A stretch of DNA of 9,940 nucleotides, from positions 1 through 9,940 of the forward strand of contig JAFOBK010000012.1 in assembly GCA_017381835.1 (NCBI GenBank). The letters are read 5' to 3'. Source of the stretch: Oscillospiraceae bacterium (GTDB lineage Bacteria > Bacillota_A > Clostridia > Oscillospirales > Oscillospiraceae). Each line of letters starts with the position of its first letter. Within the stretch, counting starts at the first letter, position 1. This document shows positions 1 to 6,994 of the stretch, one piece after another. The notes beneath the pieces are model-generated. The model did no database searches. It saw nothing but the letters and a program-made list of their open reading frames with translations, and was not told the DNA's origin. Position numbers and translations under genes: made by a program.

Positions 1-1
1 C

Positions 2-805
2 GTCCTGATCGGCCTGGCTGCTGTCTGGACCAAGGCTAAGACCATCACCTCCGTCCTGGATGAGTTCCAGAAGATCGTTCTGGATCTGGTCTCCAAGATC
101 GTTATCCCCATCCTGCCCTTCTTCATCTGCCTGACCTTCGTTAACCTGGCATACGAGGGCACCATCACCAAGCAGCTGCCCATCTTCCTGATGGCTGTCG
201 TTGTCGTTCTGGTTGGCCACTTCGTATGGCTGGCTGTCCTGTACGCTGTTGCTGGCGCATACGCTAAGAAGCCCGCTAAGGAAGTCTTCAAGCACTACGG
301 CCCCGCTTACATCACTGCTGTTGGTACCATGTCCTCTGCTGCAACCCTGTCCGTTGCTCTGCAGTGCGCTCACAAGTCCTCCGTCCTGCGTAAGGATATG
401 GTCGACTTCGGTATCCCCCTGTTCGCTAACATCCACCTGTGCGGCTCCGTTCTGACTGAGACCTTCTTCGTCATGATCGTTCACCTGCTGCTGAAGGGTG
501 AGCTGCCCTCCGTTGGCACCATGATCCTGTTCTGCGCTCTGCTGGCTATCTTCGCTATCGGCGCACCTGGCGTTCCCGGCGGCACCGTTATGGCTTCCCT
601 GGGTATCGTTACCTCCATCCTGTTCCCCGAAAATGCTGAGCTGGCTGCTAACGCTACCGGCCTGCTGCTGGCTATCTTCGCAATTCAGGACTCCTTCGGT
701 ACCGCATGTAACGTTACCGGTGACGGCGCTCTGACCCTGATCCTGACCGGCTACTGCGAGAAGCACGGCCTGGAAGAGCAGACCGGCCTGAATGTTGATC
801 TGTAA
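2..805 (+). CDS. Dicarboxylate/amino acid:cation symporter, DAACS/SDF family (5'-truncated)
   Basis: The reading frame is open from the left edge (first full codon at 2) to TAA at 803-805, giving 267 residues. Family members are usually about 400-430 aa, so roughly the N-terminal third lies outside. An ATG at 191 is internal, not the start. The protein is a polytopic membrane carrier. Visible family landmarks, by alignment to the archaeal GltPh, are the HP1 serine-rich loop (GTMSSAATL, 323-349), the TM7 position of the NMDGT motif, the HP2 loop (GVPGGT, 569-586) and the TM8 signature DSFGTACNVTGD (689-724). Na+-coupled uptake of an amino acid or dicarboxylate is the family role. Two substrate or ion positions depart from GltPh: TM7 reads HLCGS instead of NMDGT (434-448), and the TM8 Arg position is Gly (698-700). 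The substrate is therefore unlikely to be plain aspartate/glutamate. The family call is secure; substrate and coupling are not. Confidence 0.93.
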   Translation, partial: VLIGLAAVWTKAKTITSVLDEFQKIVLDLVSKIVIPILPFFICLTFVNLAYEGTITKQLPIFLMAVVVVLVGHFVWLAVLYAVAGAYAKKPAKEVFKHYGPAYITAVGTMSSAATLSVALQCAHKSSVLRKDMVDFGIPLFANIHLCGSVLTETFFVMIVHLLLKGELPSVGTMILFCALLAIFAIGAPGVPGGTVMASLGIVTSILFPENAELAANATGLLLAIFAIQDSFGTACNVTGDGALTLILTGYCEKHGLEEQTGLNVDL

Positions 806-849
806 TTTAGCAGTTCAAACTTGATCGGCTGATCTAACTTAACAAAATG

Positions 850-880
850 CCCCCTACCGGAAACGGTAGGGGGTTATTTT
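850..880 (+). terminator. Rho-independent terminator of the symporter gene (possibly bidirectional)
   Basis: A perfect 10-bp stem (850-859 with 864-873) closes a GAAA tetraloop (860-863) and is followed by TTATTTT. It lies 45 nt after the symporter stop. On the minus strand the same stem is followed by CATTTTGTT, so weak reverse function is possible. A second small inverted repeat (881-887 with 889-895) follows directly. Confidence 0.9.
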
Positions 881-983
881 GCGGCGAATCGCCGCAGATA
901 ATGCGCACGAACTGCTCCATATTCGTTACCCGATTCTTTTTGCCCGGTATCGATTTTGCAGTCATAATAGGATCCCATACAGC

Positions 984-1018
984 AAAGAAAAGGGAGGGGA
1001 ATTGCCCCTCCCTTTTTT
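984..1018 (-). terminator. Rho-independent terminator closing the rnf operon (bidirectional)
   Basis: An 11-bp stem (989-999 with 1005-1015) has a 5-nt loop. On the minus strand, which carries the operon ending at 1025, the stem is followed by a run of T (complement of 984-991, one C interrupting). On the plus strand it is followed by T6 (1013-1018). It therefore works in both directions between convergent genes. Its place only about 10 nt after the last operon gene shows that no rnfE, rnfA or rnfB follows in this transcript. The 90 nt between the two terminators hold nothing I can recognise. Confidence 0.9.
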
Positions 1019-1024
1019 ATTGCA

Positions 1025-1462
1025 TTAAAGGATGATGCCGGCAAAGCACTGGGATGCCAGCCAGATACCAATTGCGGTAACGACCATGGCTGCCTTGGCC
1101 TTGGGGCCGGTGAGCAGACGATCCTGGGCGGAAGTAAACAGGAAGGTGGTAGCTGTGAAGACCACAGCGCCTACCAGACCGAACTTCCAGAAGGTGTGCT
1201 GGCAGGCAAAGCCGGCCATGAGAGGCAGGATACCGAAGCACAGCGCGCCGAATACGGGAATGCAGATATAGCAGCGGGGGTTGCCCTTGGTGAGGAAATG
1301 CTCAAGCAGGAGCGCAATCACGCTGAGGGCTACCATGTTGGGGATATTCAGCGGAGGAATCACAGCTGCGGGAATCCACACACGGACAAGCAGAGCAATG
1401 GCGCAAGCTGCGAACACAACAGCTGCCAGGATGGTGCTGAGTAGATACTTATTATTCTTCAT
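1025..1462 (-). CDS. Unrecognised small membrane protein, last gene of the Rnf-type operon
   Basis: This 145-aa protein is almost entirely hydrophobic. I see four to five likely membrane segments (about residues 7-27, 41-57, 65-86, 93-112, 122-142). It holds six cysteines (C20, C64, C67, C75, C87, C139), with a C64-x-x-C67 pair at the start of a membrane segment, and two histidines (H55, H89). Its ATG lies 3 nt after the rnfG stop, with a GGGGAGG ribosome site inside the rnfG end, so it is part of the same transcript. It occupies the slot where clostridial rnf operons normally carry rnfE. It is shorter than RnfE or RnfA (about 200 aa, six segments) and I see no sequence match to either. It may be a membrane partner of RnfD/RnfG or a cofactor-binding redox subunit; that is inference. 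The open reading frame itself is well supported; function unknown. Confidence 0.82.
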   Translation of the reverse strand: MKNNKYLLSTILAAVVFAACAIALLVRVWIPAAVIPPLNIPNMVALSVIALLLEHFLTKGNPRCYICIPVFGALCFGILPLMAGFACQHTFWKFGLVGAVVFTATTFLFTSAQDRLLTGPKAKAAMVVTAIGIWLASQCFAGIIL

Positions 1463-1465
1463 AGC

Positions 1466-1999
1466 TTAACCTCCCCAGGATGTTGCGGCAGAGGAAGTAT
1501 CTGCGCCGGTGACGAAGCCAACTGCGGAATTGACGCTTCTTGCGATGGCCTTGGAGGTGACGGTAGCACCGGAGATGGCATCAATGCCATTGCCAACCTC
1601 AGCATCACCCTCAGTGTGCAGGAACTGCGCCAGGAATTCCCAATCCTTAAGGGCTTCTGCACCCAGGCCGTGGGTTTCTTCCATATCGCGAACCTGCAGG
1701 CCGGTCACATAACCGTCGTTATGGACACCGATCAGCATGGTGATATTGCCGGCATAGCCATAAGTAATGGTTTCTACGATGTAGCCGGTCTCGCCCTTCC
1801 ATACTCTGTGAATATTAGTATCTTCACCGGTGTACTGTTCGGGTTCAAAATACCCACTGCCGGGGAGCATGGCTTCCATTTTTTCCTGAAGGTCGTGGGC
1901 TTCATTGACCTGCCGATCCAGAGCAAAGCCATTATACAGACCCAGCAGAATCACGGCGGCCAGCACAACGGTGATCACGGGAACGAGAATCTTACGCAT
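1466..1999 (-). CDS. rnfG: RnfG: FMN-binding electron-transport subunit
   Basis: This 177-aa protein has one N-terminal membrane anchor (about residues 4-22) and an extracytosolic FMN-binding domain (PF04205 type). The flavinylation motif is intact: D140-A-I-S-G-A-T146 (T146 codon at 1562-1564). In this family FMN is joined to that Thr by a phosphoester bond made by ApbE, and an apbE gene lies in the same operon. The segment ETHGLGAEA (about 108-116) fits the family's conserved E-x-x-G-L-G region. RnfG normally passes electrons between the membrane Fe-S centre of RnfA/E and the FMN of RnfD; here A and E are missing. The start ATG overlaps the rnfD stop in a TAATG junction. A GGGAGG ribosome site sits 9 nt upstream. 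Length is normal to slightly short for the family. Confidence 0.93.
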   Translation of the reverse strand: MRKILVPVITVVLAAVILLGLYNGFALDRQVNEAHDLQEKMEAMLPGSGYFEPEQYTGEDTNIHRVWKGETGYIVETITYGYAGNITMLIGVHNDGYVTGLQVRDMEETHGLGAEALKDWEFLAQFLHTEGDAEVGNGIDAISGATVTSKAIARSVNSAVGFVTGADTSSAATSWGG

Positions 2000-2943
2000 T
2001 ATGCTTCGCCTCCCTTCGGTGCGCCGTAGCGGACGGGTGCGGTGTAGCGGTCAATGACCCATACACACAGATTCATAATGAGGATTGCGTAGGTAACACC
2101 TTCGGGGAACAGACCGTAGTAACGGAACAGCACGGTGAGAACACCGCAGCCGATACCGTAAAGGATCTGACCGCGCTTGGTGACGGGAGAAGTGACATAG
2201 TCGGTTGCCATGAAGATGGCACCCAGCATGACACCGCCGCTAAAGAGGCTGTAGAGCATCCAGGAGAGGGCGTCATCGGTCTTGTGGAATACAAAGGTGA
2301 TGACAGCCACAGTTGCCAGGTAAGCAACGGGGATTCTTGCGGAGATGACTCTTCTTGCCACCAGGTAGATACCGCCGATGATCAGCGCCAGGGCGGACAG
2401 CTCACCGATGGAGCCGGGGCAGTTGCCCAGGAACATGTCCAGGATGCTCTCCTCAGGCAGGGCAGGCATGACCATATGGTGCAGAGGGGTAGAGCTGGAA
2501 ACAGCATCCACACCGATTGCGGGATAGCGGGTCAGGGCTGCGGGGAACAGCACCAGCACGAAAGCACGGGCAAAGAGAGCGGGGTTGAAGATGTTCTGAC
2601 CCAGGCCGCCGCACAGAAGCTTGGCAACAATGATGGCCAGGGCAGCACCCACAGCGGCGATCCAGTAAGGAACGGTGCTGGGCAGGGTCATGGCAAAGAG
2701 CATGCCGGTGACCAGCGCGGAAGCATCAATGATGGTATTGCGGCGCTTGGTAAGGAGGCTATACAGGTACTCTGCCACCACAGCCGCAGCCATGGAGATC
2801 AGGGTCACCAGCAGCGCCCGGAAGCCCAGGACAACAGTACCTACGATCAGAGCGGGAATCAGCGCCAGTACCACATCCAGCATCAACCGGCTGGTGCGGA
2901 AGTCTCCACGAATATGAGGAGAAGAAGTGACTACCAGATTCAT
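1999..2943 (-). CDS. rnfD: RnfD: membrane FMN-binding electron-transport subunit
   Basis: This 314-aa polytopic membrane protein belongs to the NqrB/RnfD family (PF03116). Hallmarks are the N-terminal SSPHIRG, the GGLGQNIFNPALFARAF stretch (about 112-128), the flavinylation site and the C-terminal MATDYVTSPVTKRGQ (245-259). The covalent-FMN motif reads D146-A-V-S-S-S-T152-P-L (T152 codon 2488-2490), a variant of the more usual S/T-G-A-T, with the attachment Thr kept. In Rnf and Nqr complexes this subunit carries electrons through the membrane between RnfC and RnfG. The start ATG overlaps the rnfC stop (ATGA), with AAAGGAGG just upstream inside rnfC, so the two are translationally coupled. Length is normal (RnfD is usually 310-350 aa). 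Confidence 0.95.
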   Translation of the reverse strand: MNLVVTSSPHIRGDFRTSRLMLDVVLALIPALIVGTVVLGFRALLVTLISMAAAVVAEYLYSLLTKRRNTIIDASALVTGMLFAMTLPSTVPYWIAAVGAALAIIVAKLLCGGLGQNIFNPALFARAFVLVLFPAALTRYPAIGVDAVSSSTPLHHMVMPALPEESILDMFLGNCPGSIGELSALALIIGGIYLVARRVISARIPVAYLATVAVITFVFHKTDDALSWMLYSLFSGGVMLGAIFMATDYVTSPVTKRGQILYGIGCGVLTVLFRYYGLFPEGVTYAILIMNLCVWVIDRYTAPVRYGAPKGGEA

Positions 2944-4274
2944 TTCTTTTCCTCCTTTGCTTTTTTCTCGGCCATAGCGGCTCTGAGCATACCCTTACCC
3001 TTACGGAACTGCTCAACCAAAGGCAGCTTGCCGGGGCAGGTAAATGCGCAGCAGCCGCACTCCATGCAGTCCAACAAATGAAGCCGCTGGAGCTCGTCGG
3101 TATTGCCGCACATGGAATAGCGGTACATATAAAGAGGCTGCAGGCCCATGGGGCACACGCCAACACACTTGCCGCAGCGCAGGCACACGGGATTCTCCGC
3201 TGCGCCGTTCACATCGTGGGGCAGGCACAGAATGGAGTTGGTTGCCTTAATAACGGGAACGGACAGATCAGACTGGGCAAAACCCATCATGGGGCCGCCG
3301 CTGACCACACGCTCGGTGGCATCGGTCAGGCCGCCGGCCTCCTGAATCAGGTCATGGAAGGAGGTACCGATACGGACCTGGAAGTTCTGGGGCATATTGA
3401 CCGTTTCACCGGAGATGGTGACAATACGCTGGGTCAGAGGGACACCCCAGTAGGTTGCACGGAAGATCGCTGCAAAGGTAGCTACATTAAACACAGCGCA
3501 GCCGGCATTAACGGGCAGCTTGCCGGAAGGCACCTGGCGGCCGGTCACAGACTGGATCAGCTGCTTCTCGGAACCCTGGGGGTAACGGGTGGGCAGGATC
3601 CGCAGCTCGATGCCGGGATACTTCTTTACCAGGCTCCGCAGGCTCATGATGGCCTCCTGCTTGTTGTCTTCCACAGCCAGAACCACATGGTCAGGCTTCA
3701 GGACTCTTGCCAGCAGCTGCATACCCTTCAGCACCTGCTCGGGGCTGGTGCGGAGCAGGCCGTCGTCAGCAGTGATATAAGGCTCACATTCGCAGGCATT
3801 GGCGATCAGATACTCAATATGACCCATGGCAGACAGCGCCTTCACATTGCCGGGGAAAGCTGCGCCGCCCATACCAACAAGGCCGGCTTCCCGAATCTTG
3901 TGGAGAATGGTGTCATCATCCATGGTTTCCATGGGGTTTTCGCAGCGCTCTACCTGGATTGCCGCATCCTTGAAGTCATTTTCAATGACCACAGCCATGA
4001 CCATCCGGCCGCTGGTGTGGGGGCGGGGTTCCACCGCAACAACCGTACCGGAAACGGAGGCATGGACAGGAACGCACAGACCCTCACCGTCACCGATCTT
4101 CTGGCCACGGAGCACATAGTCGCCCACCGCAACCAGAGGGGTGCAGGGTGCGCCGATATGCTGCTGCATGGGGATCACCACCTGCTTAGGGGAGATGGTC
4201 TTGAAGAAGGTGATGCCGGTGGACATTTCCTTGTTGTATTTGGGGTGAATACCGCCAAAAAACAGGTGTTTCAT
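2940..4274 (-). CDS. rnfC: RnfC: NADH-binding Fe-S/FMN subunit
   Basis: This 444-aa protein is the peripheral cytosolic subunit that exchanges electrons with NAD(H). Domains in order: an N-terminal RnfC barrel region with GGIHP (7-11), then the NADH/FMN Rossmann-like domain with GLVGMGGAAFP (131-141), NACECEPY (159-166) and YPQGSEKQL (231-239), then an SLBB region (about 280-330), then two [4Fe-4S] motifs. The cluster ligands are C364, C367, C370, C374 and C403, C406, C409, C413, all present. A Lys/Glu-rich tail follows. Length is normal for clostridial RnfC (about 435-445 aa). The gene follows apbE after 9 nt; its ribosome site GAGGTGA overlaps the apbE stop. It is the only NAD(H)-binding protein I recognise in the operon and so the likely electron entry point. 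Confidence 0.97.
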   Translation of the reverse strand: MKHLFFGGIHPKYNKEMSTGITFFKTISPKQVVIPMQQHIGAPCTPLVAVGDYVLRGQKIGDGEGLCVPVHASVSGTVVAVEPRPHTSGRMVMAVVIENDFKDAAIQVERCENPMETMDDDTILHKIREAGLVGMGGAAFPGNVKALSAMGHIEYLIANACECEPYITADDGLLRTSPEQVLKGMQLLARVLKPDHVVLAVEDNKQEAIMSLRSLVKKYPGIELRILPTRYPQGSEKQLIQSVTGRQVPSGKLPVNAGCAVFNVATFAAIFRATYWGVPLTQRIVTISGETVNMPQNFQVRIGTSFHDLIQEAGGLTDATERVVSGGPMMGFAQSDLSVPVIKATNSILCLPHDVNGAAENPVCLRCGKCVGVCPMGLQPLYMYRYSMCGNTDELQRLHLLDCMECGCCAFTCPGKLPLVEQFRKGKGMLRAAMAEKKAKEEKK

Positions 4275-4283
4275 TCTTTCACC

Positions 4284-5312
4284 TCATGTTCTTAACATTT
4301 TCTCAAAGCCTTCGGTCATATACTCTGTACCGTCGGCTGCGACCCAAAGAACTTCTGCGCCGCACTGCGCTGCCAGCGCTTCGCCTACTTCCCTATCCAG
4401 CAAAAACAGCGCTGTGGAAAGGGCATCGGCAAGGCCGGAGTCAGGGCAGACAATACTGACGCTGCGCCAGTAGGCGCCGGGCATCAGAGTATCCGGGTCG
4501 ATGATATGGTGGTAGGGTTTACCTTCCACCCAATAGGTTCGCTGATAGTCACCGCTGGTGACTACAGAATTTTCCGTAACAAAAACGGTGTGCAGGTTCT
4601 TGTCGGCTGCATCCGGATCCTGAATACCGATGACCCAGGGGGTACCGTCACTCAGCTTGGGGCCGGTGGCGCAGACATTGCCGCCAACACTCAGGAGCAT
4701 TCCTTTGGGTGCGTTCTCAGCCGCACGCTGGGTTGCCCAGCCTTTGGCAATGGCACCTACATCCAGTCTGGCATCGGGATCCGTGATAAAGACCGTGGAC
4801 GCATCTTCATCAATCAGCAGCGCATCAATGCTGATGTGCTCGGCTGCTTGCTGAAGGGCTTCCATATCCGGCAGTTTTGCTCTCTGGGGATCATTGATGC
4901 CGTCATTTCTGGCCACATGCCACAGATGCAGGACACTTCCCATCATCACATTGACCCGGCCGTTTGTCAGGTTAAAATAGGTTTTACAATCCTTCAGCAG
5001 GTCAATGATCGCCTGATCCACTTTAACGGGGACAATGCCCGCATTGTCATTGACGGTCTTGATGTTATTCACACCATCATAATCGTTGTAGATATCGAAA
5101 AGCTGGTGGTAATACAGCAGATCATCGTGGATCGACTGGGTGGTTTCTTTGAATGCTTCCTCACTCTCCCCTCTTCCGATGATGGTGGTGACCGTATCGA
5201 AGAGGGTCAGAAAGGTAGCGGTGTACTGCTGGGTGGTGTCTGCTTCCGGGACGGGAGCAGAACAACCTGTCAGCAGCAGCGCAACAAGAAAAAGCGCAAG
5301 GATTCGCTTCAT
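4284..5312 (-). CDS. apbE: ApbE: FAD:protein FMN transferase (lipoprotein)
   Basis: This 342-aa enzyme splits FAD and attaches FMN to a Thr in D-x-x-(S/T)-G-A-T-type motifs of extracytosolic proteins, using Mg2+. A signal peptide ends in the lipobox LLTGC (C17), so it should be anchored on the outer face of the membrane. Family motifs are all visible: LDVGAIAKGWA (183-193), SVGGNV (208-213), SGDYQRTY (253-260), HHIIDPDTLMPG (268-279) and the metal-site region ADALSTAL (295-302). Likely clients are encoded in the same operon: RnfG, RnfD and perhaps the upstream two-domain lipoprotein. The start overlaps the lipoprotein stop in a TAATG junction and the ribosome site is weak (AAGG about 11 nt upstream), which points to translational coupling. 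It corresponds in role to FmnB of Listeria. Confidence 0.96.
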   Translation of the reverse strand: MKRILALFLVALLLTGCSAPVPEADTTQQYTATFLTLFDTVTTIIGRGESEEAFKETTQSIHDDLLYYHQLFDIYNDYDGVNNIKTVNDNAGIVPVKVDQAIIDLLKDCKTYFNLTNGRVNVMMGSVLHLWHVARNDGINDPQRAKLPDMEALQQAAEHISIDALLIDEDASTVFITDPDARLDVGAIAKGWATQRAAENAPKGMLLSVGGNVCATGPKLSDGTPWVIGIQDPDAADKNLHTVFVTENSVVTSGDYQRTYWVEGKPYHHIIDPDTLMPGAYWRSVSIVCPDSGLADALSTALFLLDREVGEALAAQCGAEVLWVAADGTEYMTEGFEKMLRT

Positions 5313-6433
5313 TACTGCATTGCCTTAGCAATCAGAGCCTGGAAGCCGCCGATAGCGATGGTAACGGAAGATGCCAGGTCGGAGCCGTCAGCGGGCTTGG
5401 TGGACTCATTGATGGCAATGCCAGCAACCTCGTCAGCGGTCTTGCCGGTGATGTAGGAAGCGAAGGAAGCAGCCTGCTCGTTCCACTCAGCAATAGCGCC
5501 GCCCCATGCAACCATGCCGTAGTTTTCGCCCAGAGCGTTCTTGGTCAGTACGGGAGCAGTCAGGTCGGTGGTCACAGCGCCGGTAGCGTCGAATGCGATC
5601 TTAGCCTGCAGGGAGTCGATGTAGCAGGAGGTGATGACGCCGTCCTTACGGGTCAGCACAACGATGTCAGCGTCCAGCTGAGCATTACCAGCGTTTTCAG
5701 CGTCTGCGGGGGTGCTGCTCTTAATAGCGTTCATGGTGGTCAGAACCAGCTCGTCGCCAGCCTGAGCGCCCAGGTGCTGAGCATTGTTGACAGCAGCTTC
5801 AATAGCGTAAACATAGCCTGCCAGGTAGATGGTAGCGGAGGACTGCAGGTCGGTGCCGTCCTTAGCCTTACCGGTGGTCATATCGATGTCGCCGTTCTTC
5901 AGCTCTTCAACGGTCTTGCCAACAGCGTAGTCAGCAACAGCCTTTACCTGAGCATCCCACTCAGCGATCGCGCCGCCCCATGCAACCATGCCGTAGTCTG
6001 CGCCCATCTCGTTCTTGGTGGGAACAGCAGCAGCCAGGTCGGAGACGATGGCACCGGTGGTGTCGAACTCAACGGATGCGGGGGTGCTGTCGATGGTGCA
6101 AGCCTGGATAACACCGTTGTCATCAACGGTAACAGCAGCTACAGTCACATCGTACTTAGCAACACCGTTTGCTTCAGCGGTAGCGGAAGTGGTGTCAGCA
6201 ATATTAACAGATACTGCCAGGCCGGTCTTCAGAGCACCGGTTGCTGCCTCGGGTGCAGCTTCGGGAGCAGCTTCAGGAGCTTCGGTAGCGGGAGTGGTCT
6301 CGGGAGCCTCGGTGGGGTCTTCGGTGACGCAGGGACAAGTGCATTCGCCAATGACCACGGTGGTACCGGCGCAACCGGTAAACAGCATGGCAGCCATAGC
6401 AATTGTGAGGCACAGAGCAAGGATTTTCTTCAT
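5312..6433 (-). CDS. Two-domain lipoprotein, candidate flavinylated extracytosolic electron carrier
   Basis: This 373-aa protein is exported and lipid-anchored: the signal peptide ends in the lipobox LFTGC (C21). A short C31-T-C-P-C35 segment follows, then a Pro/Glu/Ala-rich linker (about 38-65). Two homologous domains follow (about 68-218 and 222-373). Each has a strand-rich first half with a D-x-x-G-V-I pattern, then an identical 13-residue YGMVAWGGAIAEW (147-159, 306-318), then GKT-x-(D/E)-E(V/L). Each ends in D-L-x-S-S-x-T (195-201; 352-358). I recognise the domain as a recurrent clostridial lipoprotein type but do not know a proven function. The D-x-x-S-S-x-T ends resemble ApbE target motifs, and apbE is the next gene, overlapping by 1 nt. 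The architecture (lipoprotein, two repeats, next to apbE) parallels Listeria PplA, though I cannot claim homology. A GGAGG ribosome site (6443-6447) sits 9 nt before the ATG. A 47-nt A-rich gap separates it from the gene before. Confidence 0.9.
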   Translation of the reverse strand: MKKILALCLTIAMAAMLFTGCAGTTVVIGECTCPCVTEDPTEAPETTPATEAPEAAPEAAPEAATGALKTGLAVSVNIADTTSATAEANGVAKYDVTVAAVTVDDNGVIQACTIDSTPASVEFDTTGAIVSDLAAAVPTKNEMGADYGMVAWGGAIAEWDAQVKAVADYAVGKTVEELKNGDIDMTTGKAKDGTDLQSSATIYLAGYVYAIEAAVNNAQHLGAQAGDELVLTTMNAIKSSTPADAENAGNAQLDADIVVLTRKDGVITSCYIDSLQAKIAFDATGAVTTDLTAPVLTKNALGENYGMVAWGGAIAEWNEQAASFASYITGKTADEVAGIAINESTKPADGSDLASSVTIAIGGFQALIAKAMQ

Positions 6434-6480
6434 GTTTTGGTTCCTCCAAATTGTTTTTTACTTTCTTTTATCTGTACATT

Positions 6481-6990
6481 TCAATCTGAAATGCGAACAG
6501 CCTTCAACGCGCGCAGGACACCTGCGCCGGCAGCACCGGTGGCGACACCGGTGAAGAGGGCTACGATCAGCAGATAGCTGAGGTAAGCGCCGATATAGCG
6601 GGAGTTCATCAGCACCATGGCAGCCAAAATCTGACCGATATTGTGGGCCGCAGCGCCCAGGATACTAACACCGTAGATTGAAAAGACGGGGATGCGCTTT
6701 GCCAGGATCATGGTGAGCATTGCCAGAATGCCGCCGGTAAGGGAAAACATCAGGCCGGTAATACCGCCGCCAAAGACGGCGCCGAAAATGCACCGGGGAA
6801 TCAAAATGGCAAAGGCAGCTTTCGGGCCCATAAGGTAGAGGGCAATCAGCGTGACAATATTGGCAAGACCCAGCTTCACACCGGGCAGCGGAATCACCAT
6901 CTGCAGGGGGATAAACCGCTCTGTATAGGAAAGGGCCAAGGCCAGGGCAATGAGAATGGCGCAGAGGGTCAGGCGTTTTGTCTTACTCAT
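6481..6990 (-). CDS. Gx transporter family membrane protein (PF07456), EetB-like
   Basis: This 169-aa integral membrane protein has about five to six membrane segments. Family landmarks are GVKLGLANIV (37-46), FGGGITGLMFSLTGG (73-87) and GAAAHNIGQIL (111-121). The family is often annotated 'heptaprenyl diphosphate synthase component I', but it has no prenyl-synthase motifs; it looks more like a small transporter or ECF S-component-like protein. Genes of this type are typically paired with a NusG-domain-II protein, as here (4-nt gap to the upstream gene), and the pair matches eetA-eetB of the Listeria-type flavin electron-export locus as I recall it. No partner synthase subunit is in the window. 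The biochemical role is unproven. Family call is firm; the EetB analogy is inference. Confidence 0.88.
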   Translation of the reverse strand: MSKTKRLTLCAILIALALALSYTERFIPLQMVIPLPGVKLGLANIVTLIALYLMGPKAAFAILIPRCIFGAVFGGGITGLMFSLTGGILAMLTMILAKRIPVFSIYGVSILGAAAHNIGQILAAMVLMNSRYIGAYLSYLLIVALFTGVATGAAGAGVLRALKAVRISD

Positions 6991-6994
6991 ACCC

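Noticed and set aside
955..1018. Possible short plus-strand RNA ending at the bidirectional terminator
   Set aside because: A TTGCCC-N17-CATAAT match exists near 941-969, but both hexamers are poor and only about 40 nt would be made; not enough evidence.
847..1035. 62-codon plus-strand frame between the symporter and the rnf operon
   Set aside because: It begins inside one terminator hairpin, ends past another, has no ribosome site and encodes no recognisable sequence.
3078..4295. 405-codon plus-strand frame antisense to rnfC
   Set aside because: The minus strand carries a complete RnfC with all Fe-S and nucleotide motifs; the antisense frame is a by-product of its codon use and has a low-complexity Gly/His-rich translation.
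4506..5456. 316-codon plus-strand frame antisense to apbE
   Set aside because: ApbE motifs on the minus strand explain this region; the plus frame lacks a ribosome site and any family signature.
6434..6480. Possible internal promoter before the lipoprotein gene
   Set aside because: The 47-nt A-rich gap has only a weak TTGAAA-N18-TAAAAA match; the gap may simply be a longer untranslated spacer with a good ribosome site.
6481..6990. Annotation of the PF07456 protein as a heptaprenyl diphosphate synthase subunit
   Set aside because: It is a polytopic membrane protein without aspartate-rich prenyltransferase motifs and no catalytic subunit gene is nearby.
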